Source: JAXGVG01 sp040773965
GTDB taxonomy: Bacteria; Pseudomonadota; Alphaproteobacteria; UBA9219
Reading direction: 5' to 3'
DNA: 23,664 bases
Assembly: GCA_040773965.1 (NCBI GenBank)
Contig: JAXGVG010000011.1
Location: 1-23,664, forward strand
Shown here: positions 14,276-21,189 of the stretch, piece by piece
How the letters are laid out: every line of letters begins with the position of its first letter
How positions within the stretch are numbered: the first letter of the stretch is position 1
Translations under genes and position numbers: made by a program
The notes under the pieces: generated by a model
Told to the model about the DNA's origin: nothing
Seen by the model: the letters and a program-made list of their open reading frames with translations, nothing else
Database searches by the model: none

Positions 14276-16051
14276 ATGTCTATTCGCCTTCTTCCAGAAT
14301 CGCTGGTCAACCGCATCGCCGCGGGCGAGGTGGTTGAACGTCCGGCCGCCGCCGTCAAGGAGCTGGTTGAAAATGCGTTGGATGCGGGTGCGACGCGCAT
14401 CGAGGTTGAGGTGCGCGAAGGCGGCCAGTCCCTCATCCGCGTGACGGATAACGGCCACGGGATGACGAAAAACGATCTTTTATTGGCCATCGAACGCCAC
14501 GCAACATCTAAATTACCGGACGAAGATTTATGGAACATCCACAGCTTCGGTTTTCGCGGCGAGGCCTTGCCTTCCATCGGCGCCGTGTCGCGCCTTTCAA
14601 TTGTGAGCCGCAAAACGGGCGAAGGGCAGGCATGGCAAATAGAGGTTGAGGGTGGCAACGTCAAACCGCCACGTCCTGCGTCATTAACCCAAGGGACACA
14701 GGTTGAAGTTCGCGATCTTTTTTTCGCGACGCCTGCGCGCCTCAAGTTCCTTAAAACGCCGCGTACGGAATCGGATGCTGCGCGTGAGGCGGTCAAGCGT
14801 CTCGCTATGGCGCATCCCGACGTGGACTTTATCTGGCAGGAAGACAGCCGGCGCCCTATCCGATATGCGCCTTCCAGTTCCCCTCCCCTTGAGGGAGGGG
14901 TTAGGGGAGGGGTATGTGAAACCTTGTGCGAACGGCTGAAGGCTGTTTTAGGTCCCGATTTCATAGCTAACGCCTCACCCGTCGATCTGTCGCGCGACGA
15001 TTGGCAAGTAACCGGCTATGCCGCGCTACCTTCATGGCACCGGCCCACAACGCGTGAGCAATACCTTTTCGTCAACAACCGCCCCGTGCGCGACAAGGTT
15101 TTGTTGGCGGCCGTGCGGGGCGCTTATGGCGATTTACTGCCCGGTGGTCGGCACCCGGCGGTGGCTCTGTTTTTTACACTGCCGCCGCGCGACGTGGACG
15201 TGAATGTCCACCCCACGAAAGCGGAAGTTCGTTTCCGCGACACCAATCGGCTGCGCGGCCTTGTGGTAACGGCTATCCGGCAGGCGTTAGAGGCATCGGC
15301 ATCTTTTACCACAAGCTCTCTGGCCCCCCGCGCGCTGAACATGATGCAGTCTGAAGTCCAAGCGCCAATGCCATCTTCCGGTTTTGCAGACCGCTATGCC
15401 GCATCACCGCTTATACCTGAAATGCCGCCCGGCGCCCGTGTTGCCGGGTCTTCAATGCAGCCGGAACATACGGGACGACTGGGCGCTGCGGTGGCGCAGG
15501 TTCACGGCACCTTCATCGTCGCGCAAACGACGGACAGCGTCGTGATCGTCGATCAGCATGCGGCGCATGAACGTCTTGTTTATGAAAACATGAAACAGGC
15601 CTTATCGTCCGGCAACATCAAGCGCCAGATTTTGTTGATCCCCGAAGTTGTGGAAATGGATGAAGCTGAAAGCCAACGCCTGTTGGCGTGCGCCGAACCG
15701 ATGGCGTTGGCAGGTCTTGTGATTGAGGCGTTCGGCGCGGGCGCGGTTCTGGTGCGCGAAGTCCCGGCGCTTTTGAGTAACGTCGACATGAAAGCGTTGC
15801 TCAAGGATCTGGCCGAAGAACTGGCCGAATATGACGGCTCACGCGCGGTTCAGGACAAACTGGAGCATATTTGCGCAACGTTGGCTTGCCACGGCTCGGT
15901 TCGCGCAGGGCGCGTTCTTAATGCCGATGAAATGAATGCGCTGTTGCGCCAGATGGAAGAAACGCCGAACAGCGGGCAATGCAGCCACGGCCGTCCGTCA
16001 TACGTGGAACTGAAATTGGCCGATCTTCAAAAGTTATTCGACCGGCGTTAA
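14276..16051 (+). CDS. mutL: DNA mismatch repair protein MutL
   Basis: MutL couples mismatch recognition by MutS to strand removal. The 591 residues show the GHKL ATPase N-domain: LLPESLVNRIAAGEVVERPAAAVKELVENALDAGA at the start (described in pieces: AGEVVERP, ELVENALDAG), DNGHGM, and GFRGEALPSIG. The endonuclease motif DQHAAHERLVYE begins at D426, and the companion motifs ACHGSVRAG and CSHGRP (C569) are near the C-terminus. This is therefore the nicking type, as expected in organisms without MutH. Between about residues 199 and 215, an extra segment SSSPPLEGGVRGG is encoded by a palindromic GC-rich repeat (14880-14912). The surrounding N-domain sequence continues in frame, so the protein is intact. 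The ATG at 14276 gives the canonical N-terminus but has no clear ribosome site. Its stop overlaps the convergent rsmD stop on TTAA. Confidence 0.97.
   Translation: MSIRLLPESLVNRIAAGEVVERPAAAVKELVENALDAGATRIEVEVREGGQSLIRVTDNGHGMTKNDLLLAIERHATSKLPDEDLWNIHSFGFRGEALPSIGAVSRLSIVSRKTGEGQAWQIEVEGGNVKPPRPASLTQGTQVEVRDLFFATPARLKFLKTPRTESDAAREAVKRLAMAHPDVDFIWQEDSRRPIRYAPSSSPPLEGGVRGGVCETLCERLKAVLGPDFIANASPVDLSRDDWQVTGYAALPSWHRPTTREQYLFVNNRPVRDKVLLAAVRGAYGDLLPGGRHPAVALFFTLPPRDVDVNVHPTKAEVRFRDTNRLRGLVVTAIRQALEASASFTTSSLAPRALNMMQSEVQAPMPSSGFADRYAASPLIPEMPPGARVAGSSMQPEHTGRLGAAVAQVHGTFIVAQTTDSVVIVDQHAAHERLVYENMKQALSSGNIKRQILLIPEVVEMDEAESQRLLACAEPMALAGLVIEAFGAGAVLVREVPALLSNVDMKALLKDLAEELAEYDGSRAVQDKLEHICATLACHGSVRAGRVLNADEMNALLRQMEETPNSGQCSHGRPSYVELKLADLQKLFDRR
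14880..14912. repeat. Palindromic repeat inside mutL coding sequence
   Basis: CCCCTCCCC (14880-14888), GGGAGGGG (14893-14900) and GGGGAGGGG (14904-14912). The first and last are exact complements with a 15-base loop, and the first also pairs with the middle copy, so two alternative hairpins are possible. The element is translated as part of MutL (PPLEGGVRGG). On the opposite strand it reads PPLTPPSRGG. The composition is unlike the flanking mutL sequence, as in the palindromic elements inserted in frame in Rickettsia genes. Confidence 0.75.
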
Positions 16052-16614
16052 TGTGACTCCGCCAAAAAACATACCGCCGTGTCACCATAGGTGCGCGAGA
16101 GAATAATGTTGAATTTCTCCGGTAACGCCAAGGTTTCCGTCTTTGCCGTCTCGGCCATGATCAGGGCATCCGGCGCGATCCATCCGGCTTTGTCCAGCGC
16201 GGCCAAGGCCGGAGGAATAAGGTTTTTCCGGTAAGGCGGGGCCAGAAAAACAAGTTGGCAGGGCTCTGTTGCGCGTGGCGGCGTCAAGGTATCCACGGGC
16301 ATAATCTGGCAGGCGTTCTTAACGCCCAAAGCCTCGGCGTTGAACTTAGCCGTGCGCAAGGCTTCGCGGTCCTTGTCGAAGAGATAAGCCTGCGCCGCGC
16401 CGCGCGATATGGCCTCAAAAGCCAACGCGCCCGTGCCGCAAAAAGCATCCAACGCGTTCGTGCCTTCCAAGGGATCGCCAATAGCCGCGCCCCAATCGTG
16501 ATGCGCAATAATATTAAAGACAGCGCCGCGCACACGGTCCGTCATGGGGCGCGTCGTGCGTCCGGAAGGAGCGATAATTTTCCGGCTCGACAGTTTTCCG
16601 GCAATGATGCGCAT
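16048..16614 (-). CDS. rsmD: 16S rRNA (guanine966-N2)-methyltransferase RsmD
   Basis: RsmD methylates G966 of 16S rRNA in the 30S subunit using S-adenosylmethionine. The 188-residue product starts MRIIAGKLSSRKI, the standard family N-terminus, so I set the start at 16614; the open frame extends upstream into rluB. The SAM-binding loop ALDAFCGTGALAFEAISRGA covers about residues 54-73. The catalytic motif IV, usually DPPY in this family, reads LAPPY at 124-128 because the codon is GCC rather than GAC, a notable change at the position that contacts the target amino group. The start lies two bases after the rluB stop, so the two form an operon. The stop TAA shares TTAA (16048-16051) with the mutL stop on the other strand. 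Identity is secure; activity with Ala125 is not. Confidence 0.94.
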   Translation of the reverse strand: MRIIAGKLSSRKIIAPSGRTTRPMTDRVRGAVFNIIAHHDWGAAIGDPLEGTNALDAFCGTGALAFEAISRGAAQAYLFDKDREALRTAKFNAEALGVKNACQIMPVDTLTPPRATEPCQLVFLAPPYRKNLIPPALAALDKAGWIAPDALIMAETAKTETLALPEKFNIILSRTYGDTAVCFLAESH

Positions 16615-16616
16615 GG

Positions 16617-17381
16617 TTATTTCGTTTGTCCTTTGAAAAACTTTCCCAAAGAATCTCGCAAGATACGGCGCGGGATTTCCTCGATGCCGCCGCGCGGGAG
16701 TTTGCCGAGCTGAAACGACCCAAAAGCCACGCGGATCAGGCGCGTCACCTGCAAGCCCAGATGTTCCATAACCTTGCGGATTTCGCGGTTTTTGCCTTCG
16801 CGCAAACTGACGGTAAGCCAAACGTTTGTGCCGACCTCTTTCTTCTGCTCAACCTCGACCTTGATCGGCTCATAACGCACGCCGCCGATGGTGATGCCTT
16901 TCCCCAATGCCTTCAGTTTTGCCTGAACAATCGTGCCATAAACCCGGACGCGATAATGCCGTAACCATGCGTTCTGCGGTAATTCCAGATGTCGCGCCAG
17001 CTCGCCGTCGTTGGTGAGCAACAGCAAGCCTTCGGTGTTAAAGTCCAGACGTCCGACGGTCACGACGCGGGGAAATTCCGGCGGGAGCTTGTCGAATATC
17101 GTCGGGCGGCCTTTCGGGTCGCGGTTCGTGGTGATCGTGCCGGGGCTTTTGTGAAAGCGCCACACGCGCGGCTCTTCCGCCGCGCCAATAGGCTTGCCGT
17201 CCACGGTAATCTTGTTTTTGTCGGTAACGTTGAGCGCGGGTGACGAGAGAGTCTTGCCATCCACGGCCACGCGGCCGGAGGCGATCATGCGCTCGACCTC
17301 GCGGCGCGAGGCCACCCCGGCCCGCGCCAGCCGTTTGGCGATACGTTCGCCCCGCTCGCTTTTTTCGCTGTTTTCGCTCAT
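16617..17381 (-). CDS. rluB: Large-subunit-type pseudouridine synthase (RluB family)
   Basis: A 254-residue pseudouridine synthase of the RsuA/RluB/E/F group, isomerising a uridine in 23S rRNA (RluB: helix 89/90 region, U2605 in E. coli numbering). An S4 RNA-binding domain at about 12-58 opens with RIAKRLARAGVASRREVERMI. The catalytic motif GRLDFNTEGLLLLTND contains D113. Further marks are WRFHKSPGTITT (74-85) and LREGKNREIRKVMEHLG in the C-terminal half. The S4 domain and length favour RluB over RluE. The start at 17381 gives a short acidic/Lys leader (SENSEKSERGER) before the S4 domain; this leader is plausible but a slightly later start is possible. It is followed after two bases by rsmD and is divergent from tadA, with only a 36-base gap. 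Confidence 0.88.
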   Translation of the reverse strand: MSENSEKSERGERIAKRLARAGVASRREVERMIASGRVAVDGKTLSSPALNVTDKNKITVDGKPIGAAEEPRVWRFHKSPGTITTNRDPKGRPTIFDKLPPEFPRVVTVGRLDFNTEGLLLLTNDGELARHLELPQNAWLRHYRVRVYGTIVQAKLKALGKGITIGGVRYEPIKVEVEQKKEVGTNVWLTVSLREGKNREIRKVMEHLGLQVTRLIRVAFGSFQLGKLPRGGIEEIPRRILRDSLGKFFKGQTK

Positions 17382-17417
17382 GGTGGGGGAATGTAAGGGA
17401 ATAAGGGGGTTTTGCCC

Positions 17418-17861
17418 ATGCCTGATTTTATGGAAATGGCTTTACAGGAAGCCGAAGCTGCCGCCAGGCGCGGCGAGGTGCCCATAGGTGCCGTTATAGT
17501 GACCCTTAATGGCGACATTTTGGCCCGAAAAGGGAACCAAACGGAGCAATTTGGCGACCCTACGGCACATGCCGAGATCCTGGCCATCCGGGCTGCCACG
17601 GCCCTGCGCAAGGAGCCCCGGCTGCTGGATTGCGATCTCTACGTGACGTTGGAGCCTTGCGCGATGTGCGCGGCGGCCATCAGTTTTGCCCGTATTCGCC
17701 GGGTGATTTTCGGAGCCTATGACCCGAAAGGCGGCGCCATTGAACACGGGCCACGCTTTTTCAGCCAGCCGACCTGCCACCACGCGCCGGAAGTCATCGG
17801 CGGGGTTGAAGAACAACGCGCCGGAAAGATGCTGAAGGTGTTTTTTGAGGAAAGAAGGTGA
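17418..17861 (+). CDS. tadA: tRNA-specific adenosine deaminase TadA
   Basis: TadA deaminates A34 to inosine in the anticodon of tRNA-Arg(ACG), an essential zinc enzyme acting as a dimer. From the ATG at 17418 the protein has 147 residues. The zinc site is complete: H51-A52-E53 (PTAHAEILAI) with the general-acid glutamate E53, and P80-C81-A-M-C84 (LEPCAMCAAAI). The N-terminal RGEVPIGAVIV (18-28) and the segment FARIRRVIFGAYDPKGGA are typical of the family. A TTG at 17412 would add two residues, but AAGGGGGT placed seven bases before the ATG supports the ATG. It is divergent from rluB across a very short gap, an arrangement also seen in other Alphaproteobacteria as I recall. It ends three bases before the ankyrin-like gene ends on the other strand. 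Confidence 0.95.
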   Translation: MPDFMEMALQEAEAAARRGEVPIGAVIVTLNGDILARKGNQTEQFGDPTAHAEILAIRAATALRKEPRLLDCDLYVTLEPCAMCAAAISFARIRRVIFGAYDPKGGAIEHGPRFFSQPTCHHAPEVIGGVEEQRAGKMLKVFFEERR

Positions 17862-17864
17862 AGT

Positions 17865-18926
17865 CTAATCACCTAAATTAAGCGCTTTCCTGATTTGTTT
17901 TGCGCCATAACCAACAACAAGTTTGGCTGTATTTTTACCAACATCTGCTCTCTGCAATATCTCCGGAGCAGACTGTATCCAAATTGCTTGGGCCATTACA
18001 GCGGAGGTATAGTTTATTTCATTTTGTGATGCAAGGTCAGGGTTAAAAAGCTCCGCATCAAAAACCCGGCCATGAATAGGCATATAGTTCCGCGTTTCTT
18101 GTATAAGAGCGTCGTTGAAACGATCCAGAATAACAAGCCAAAGATCAACTTCTAAACTTGCATGAGACAGTTTGCCCATGTTTCCGAATTTCTTCGGAGA
18201 AGCGGTGACCTCGTGACACGCGGATTCCAAGGCCGTGAGAATATGCGCCGAGTGATGATTGATCAAAATAGTAGCGCGCGCCTCAAGAAGGGTTTGGAGG
18301 GTTTCACGGTAAATTTCCAGATGGCCCGCATAGTCTACGCTTCTGCCCTGTAATAAAAGAAGCGCACTTTTGTAGGCAATGGGTTTATTGGGAAAGAAGG
18401 CCTTGTGTCTTGCGTCAATGCGCGGATCATTAACTAATAACTCAAGAGCTTCAAGAGTGTCATAGTCTGAGCACGGTTCTGTCTGATTTAAAATGTGATT
18501 GGTAGAGTTGCGAACGTCCCGCCACTGAATATTGTCCGCCACATACGTCAGTACGTTGTGCCTTGGGCCGGAAAATTGCAACGCGGCGACATCAAGCTGG
18601 GGATGATCCAACAGAGCCTTTATAACTTCTCTTGAAGCCCCCTTCATGGCATCGAAAAAGAACGGTGTTTTTTCGATATTACTCCAGCGCGCATTAACGT
18701 CAACCGAAGGATTGGGCAATATTTCTTCAATAAGAAGTTTTTCGAAGTGTTCGACGTCGGCTGGAAACAGCTTAGAATAGAGCGAGGTAAGTTTGTTGAT
18801 AATTACAACATATGCTGTTGTCAGCTCAACGTCGTGTTTGGGATCAAAAAGAAAGGCAATTTTGCCGGCATCCGGATCGTTCGGGTCTTCAAAGATGTGT
18901 TCTTCCAGATTGTTTAATTCCGTCAT
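17865..18926 (-). CDS. Ankyrin-like repeat protein, AT-rich accessory gene
   Basis: A 353-residue protein I cannot name. Ankyrin-like helical pairs are visible: HFEKLLIEEILPNPSVDVNAR (about 60-80), TPFFFDAMKGASREVIKALLDHPQLDVAAL (about 87-116, the clearest unit), DTLEALELLVNDPRIDARH (about 156-174), then a weaker unit. The C-terminal 130 residues are helical without clear repeats. No signal peptide from the chosen start. That ATG at 18926 has an AAGGGG site seven to eight bases upstream; the open frame extends to 18980 without a ribosome site. Base composition looks distinctly more AT-rich than its neighbours, suggesting acquisition. It has its own good promoter (18966-18994). Ankyrin proteins bind other proteins; in host-associated Alphaproteobacteria some are secreted effectors, but nothing here shows secretion. 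Confidence 0.75.
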   Translation of the reverse strand: MTELNNLEEHIFEDPNDPDAGKIAFLFDPKHDVELTTAYVVIINKLTSLYSKLFPADVEHFEKLLIEEILPNPSVDVNARWSNIEKTPFFFDAMKGASREVIKALLDHPQLDVAALQFSGPRHNVLTYVADNIQWRDVRNSTNHILNQTEPCSDYDTLEALELLVNDPRIDARHKAFFPNKPIAYKSALLLLQGRSVDYAGHLEIYRETLQTLLEARATILINHHSAHILTALESACHEVTASPKKFGNMGKLSHASLEVDLWLVILDRFNDALIQETRNYMPIHGRVFDAELFNPDLASQNEINYTSAVMAQAIWIQSAPEILQRADVGKNTAKLVVGYGAKQIRKALNLGD

Positions 18927-18965
18927 GTTAATCCCCTTAAAATTAGAGAAGGTGAATGCGGGTGA

Positions 18966-18994
18966 ATTATAGGCGGGCACATGTAGGCTGAAAA
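18966..18994 (-). promoter_or_regulatory. Promoter of the ankyrin-like gene
   Basis: On the minus strand, a perfect TATAAT -10 box (18971-18966) and TTTTCA -35 box (18994-18989, four of six consensus positions), with a 17-base spacer. Predicted transcription start near 18959, giving a leader of about 33 bases that contains the AAGGGG ribosome site. Confidence 0.6.
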
Positions 18995-19093
18995 CTGGTT
19001 TGTATGGTTAACAGGCAAAAATGCCGGTTTTTACCAGCGTCATCGATGAACGATGTGCGAAAATAAACCGAAAGGGTAGACAGTCCACTTGCG

Positions 19094-19105
19094 GGAGTTA
19101 ACTCC
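19094..19105. promoter_or_regulatory. 12-base perfect palindrome GGAGTTAACTCC
   Basis: A perfect two-fold symmetric site in the 250-base gap between purD and the ankyrin-like gene. It could be an operator for the latter, about 100 bases upstream of its -35 box, or chance. Confidence 0.3.
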
Positions 19106-19119
19106 TGAATGCCGACTTG

Positions 19120-19173
19120 TCCTCCAAAGCGCTTTGCGCGTCGGAGGAATGCTGATCCCTGATCCCCGATCCC
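19120..19173. repeat. Hairpin plus triple GATCCC repeat after purD
   Basis: Arms TCCTCC (19120-19125) and GGAGGA (19143-19148) enclose a self-complementary AAAGCGCTTT (19126-19135). Immediately after come TGATCCC, TGATCCCC and GATCCC in tandem (19153-19173), ending four bases before the purD stop codon. No T tract follows on the purD strand, so it is not a standard intrinsic terminator. It resembles an extragenic repeat cluster. Confidence 0.5.
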
Positions 19174-19177
19174 TTTC

Positions 19178-20464
19178 TTACGCCGCCTTATCCCTTTTCA
19201 CCGCCCGCCAGCCGATGTCGCGGCGGCAAAAGCCTTCCGGCCAGTCGACCATATCCACGGCCTGATAGGCTTTGGCCTGCGCCTGCGTGATCGTCGGAGC
19301 CCAGCCGGTCACGCCAAGCACGCGCCCGCCGTTGGCGGTAAACTCGCCCTTGTCGTTTAGCGCCGTTCCGGCATGGAACACAACGGCGTCTTTAATCTTG
19401 TCCGCGCGGTCGATGCCCTTGATCACCGAGCCTTTCTTGTACGATCCCGGATAGCCTTCCGCCGCCACGACGACGCAAAGCGCCGCATAATCGTGCCATT
19501 CAAGCGGCGCCTCGGGGAGCTTGCCCTTGCCCGCCGCGTAAAGAACCTCAAGCAAGTCGGATTTCAGGCGCGGCAGCATGCACTGCGTCTCAGGGTCGCC
19601 AAAGCGCACGTTGTATTCGATAAGCTTCGGCCCCTGTTTCGAAATCATCAGGCCCGCGTATAAAACGCCGGAAAAGGGCGTGCCCATTTCCTTCATGGTT
19701 TTCATGGTGGGGTAGATGATCTCGTTCATGACGCGGTCGTGCATGGCTTCGTCCACGATAGGCGCGGGCGAATACGCGCCCATGCCGCCCGTGTTCGGGC
19801 CCTTGTCGCCGTCGTAAACGGCCTTGTGGTCCTGCGCCGTGGCGAAGGAAATCGCGTTCGTGCCGTCGCAAAGGGCGAAAAAGCTCGCTTCCTCGCCGAT
19901 CAGGCATTCCTCGACCACAACCTCGTTGCCGGAATCGCCGAACACCTTTTTCACCATCGCGTCGTCGATGGCCTTGCATGCTTCGTCGACCGTTTGCGCA
20001 ACCGTCACCCCTTTGCCGGCGGCAAGCCCGTCGGCCTTGACGACAATGGGCGCACCTTGCGCCTTCACATAGGCTTTCGCGTCGTTCGGGTTGCTGAAAC
20101 GCTTGTAGGCAGCCGTGGGAATGCCCGCGCGGGCGCACATATCTTTTAAAAAGCCTTTCGAGCCCTCAAGCTGGGCGGCGGCTCCGCTGGGGCCAAAGCA
20201 GATAATCCCTGCGTTGCGCAGTTTGTCGGCAAGGCCAAGGACGAGCGGAACTTCAGGACCGATCATTACGAAATCGATGGCGAGTTTTTTACAGGCGGCC
20301 ACGATGTCGTCAACCTTGTCCGCCGCGATGGGCAGGCATTCCGCGACCTGCGCGATGCCCGGATTGCCCGGCGCGCAATAAAGCTTGCCGCACAAAGGCG
20401 ATTTCGAAAAAGACCAGCACAGCGTGTGCTCACGCCCTCCGGAACCGACAACAAGAACTTTCAT
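19178..20464 (-). CDS. purD: Phosphoribosylamine-glycine ligase
   Basis: PurD ligates glycine to 5-phosphoribosylamine using ATP to make GAR, the second step of purine synthesis. The 428 residues are the usual length. MKVLVVGSGGREHTL opens the N-domain, followed by an ATP-grasp domain from about residue 101 to 330, with DGLAAGKGV (145-153), GDKGPNTGGMGAYSP (219-233) and RFGDPETQ (287-294). A C-terminal domain with GYPGSYKKG completes it. I chose the ATG at 20464 because GGAGG lies five bases before it; the longer frame starting at 20476 uses an ATG that is itself part of that ribosome site. It lies 15 bases after the lipoprotein gene on the same strand and is probably co-transcribed with it. 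It is divergent from xseA overall, a common alphaproteobacterial neighbourhood. Confidence 0.97.
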   Translation of the reverse strand: MKVLVVGSGGREHTLCWSFSKSPLCGKLYCAPGNPGIAQVAECLPIAADKVDDIVAACKKLAIDFVMIGPEVPLVLGLADKLRNAGIICFGPSGAAAQLEGSKGFLKDMCARAGIPTAAYKRFSNPNDAKAYVKAQGAPIVVKADGLAAGKGVTVAQTVDEACKAIDDAMVKKVFGDSGNEVVVEECLIGEEASFFALCDGTNAISFATAQDHKAVYDGDKGPNTGGMGAYSPAPIVDEAMHDRVMNEIIYPTMKTMKEMGTPFSGVLYAGLMISKQGPKLIEYNVRFGDPETQCMLPRLKSDLLEVLYAAGKGKLPEAPLEWHDYAALCVVVAAEGYPGSYKKGSVIKGIDRADKIKDAVVFHAGTALNDKGEFTANGGRVLGVTGWAPTITQAQAKAYQAVDMVDWPEGFCRRDIGWRAVKRDKAA

Positions 20465-20479
20465 AAGCGCCTCCATATT

Positions 20480-21040
20480 TCAGGGAATTTTTTCATATTT
20501 GCCGCTTTCTTTCCAATACGTTTCATTGTTGGGAATTTGGGAAAGAATGCGGAAAACCTCATCGGAAAAAAAGGTAATATGCGTGTAGTTTCCGTTCAGG
20601 CCTTCGCCATAGTTTTGGATGACGATGTCCTTGTTTGCGGGAAAATTTTTCTTGAGGAAAGCCTCGATGGCTTCCGGATTGTCCCGATAAAGGACAAGGG
20701 AATCGTTCGTGATTTCATAACGGAACATGACCACCGATATGTCCTTGTCTTCCTTCTCCATGATAAACCGGTAGGGTCCGGCATGAAGCGTCCGGATGGG
20801 CGACTGCCCGGGTTCGTCGTCTTCCGTGATTTTTTCGCCGTCGCTGTATTCCTCGACGGCCATCACGTTTCCCTTGGCGACGATATGGATTTCGCTAATT
20901 TCTCCCTGATCGCCAAGGGGCGCCCATTTTCCGGCGAGTTCCTTGTCCACGACGCCCTTGTCCCAGTAGACGCCGGGATCCTCCACCTCGATGCACGAGG
21001 CGAGAACAAGGGAAACAAAAACAAGAAGCCACTTTTTCAT
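20480..21040 (-). CDS. Small lipoprotein, unknown function
   Basis: A 186-residue lipoprotein: short basic start MKKW, a hydrophobic core, and lipobox LASC with the lipidated cysteine at C16. The mature chain is acidic, with alternating strands (about ISEIHIVAKGNVMAVEEY, PYRFIMEKEDKDISVVMFRYEI), suggesting a small beta-barrel or lipocalin-like fold; this is inferred only from the strand pattern. The residue after the lipid cysteine is Ile, so no inner-membrane retention signal (Asp at +2) is present and sorting to the outer membrane is expected. No domain family was recognised. The ATG at 21040 has a GAGAAAG site. It is followed after 15 bases by purD and preceded by a promoter-like pair at 21053-21080. 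Linking an envelope lipoprotein to purine synthesis is probably transcriptional convenience. Confidence 0.8.
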   Translation of the reverse strand: MKKWLLVFVSLVLASCIEVEDPGVYWDKGVVDKELAGKWAPLGDQGEISEIHIVAKGNVMAVEEYSDGEKITEDDEPGQSPIRTLHAGPYRFIMEKEDKDISVVMFRYEITNDSLVLYRDNPEAIEAFLKKNFPANKDIVIQNYGEGLNGNYTHITFFSDEVFRILSQIPNNETYWKESGKYEKIP

Positions 21041-21052
21041 CGTCGCTTTCTC

Positions 21053-21080
21053 ATTCTAAACGATTGGTGTCCTCTGAAAA
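21053..21080 (-). promoter_or_regulatory. Candidate promoter of the lipoprotein-purD transcript
   Basis: On the minus strand, TAGAAT (21058-21053) and TTTTCA (21080-21075) with a 16-base spacer. The -35 hexamer is identical to that proposed for the ankyrin-like gene. A start near 21046 would leave a very short leader of about six bases, which weakens the call. Confidence 0.4.
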
Positions 21081-21189
21081 TGCCTTGTTAACAGTCTTCC
21101 GGACGGGGCGTTTGAAGGGTTTCCGGGACAACGCCGAAGCGGCCAAAAAACCTGATGACTGTCCTCTGTCTTCCGCTTACTGTTTCACC

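Noticed and set aside
16615..16821. Extended RsmD N-terminus
   Set aside because: It lies within rluB, and the family begins at MRIIAGK, which follows the rluB stop by two bases.
21064..21189. Extended XseA N-terminus from a TTG
   Set aside because: The 42 extra residues lack family similarity and the start is TTG without a ribosome site. The ATG at 21190 is simpler.
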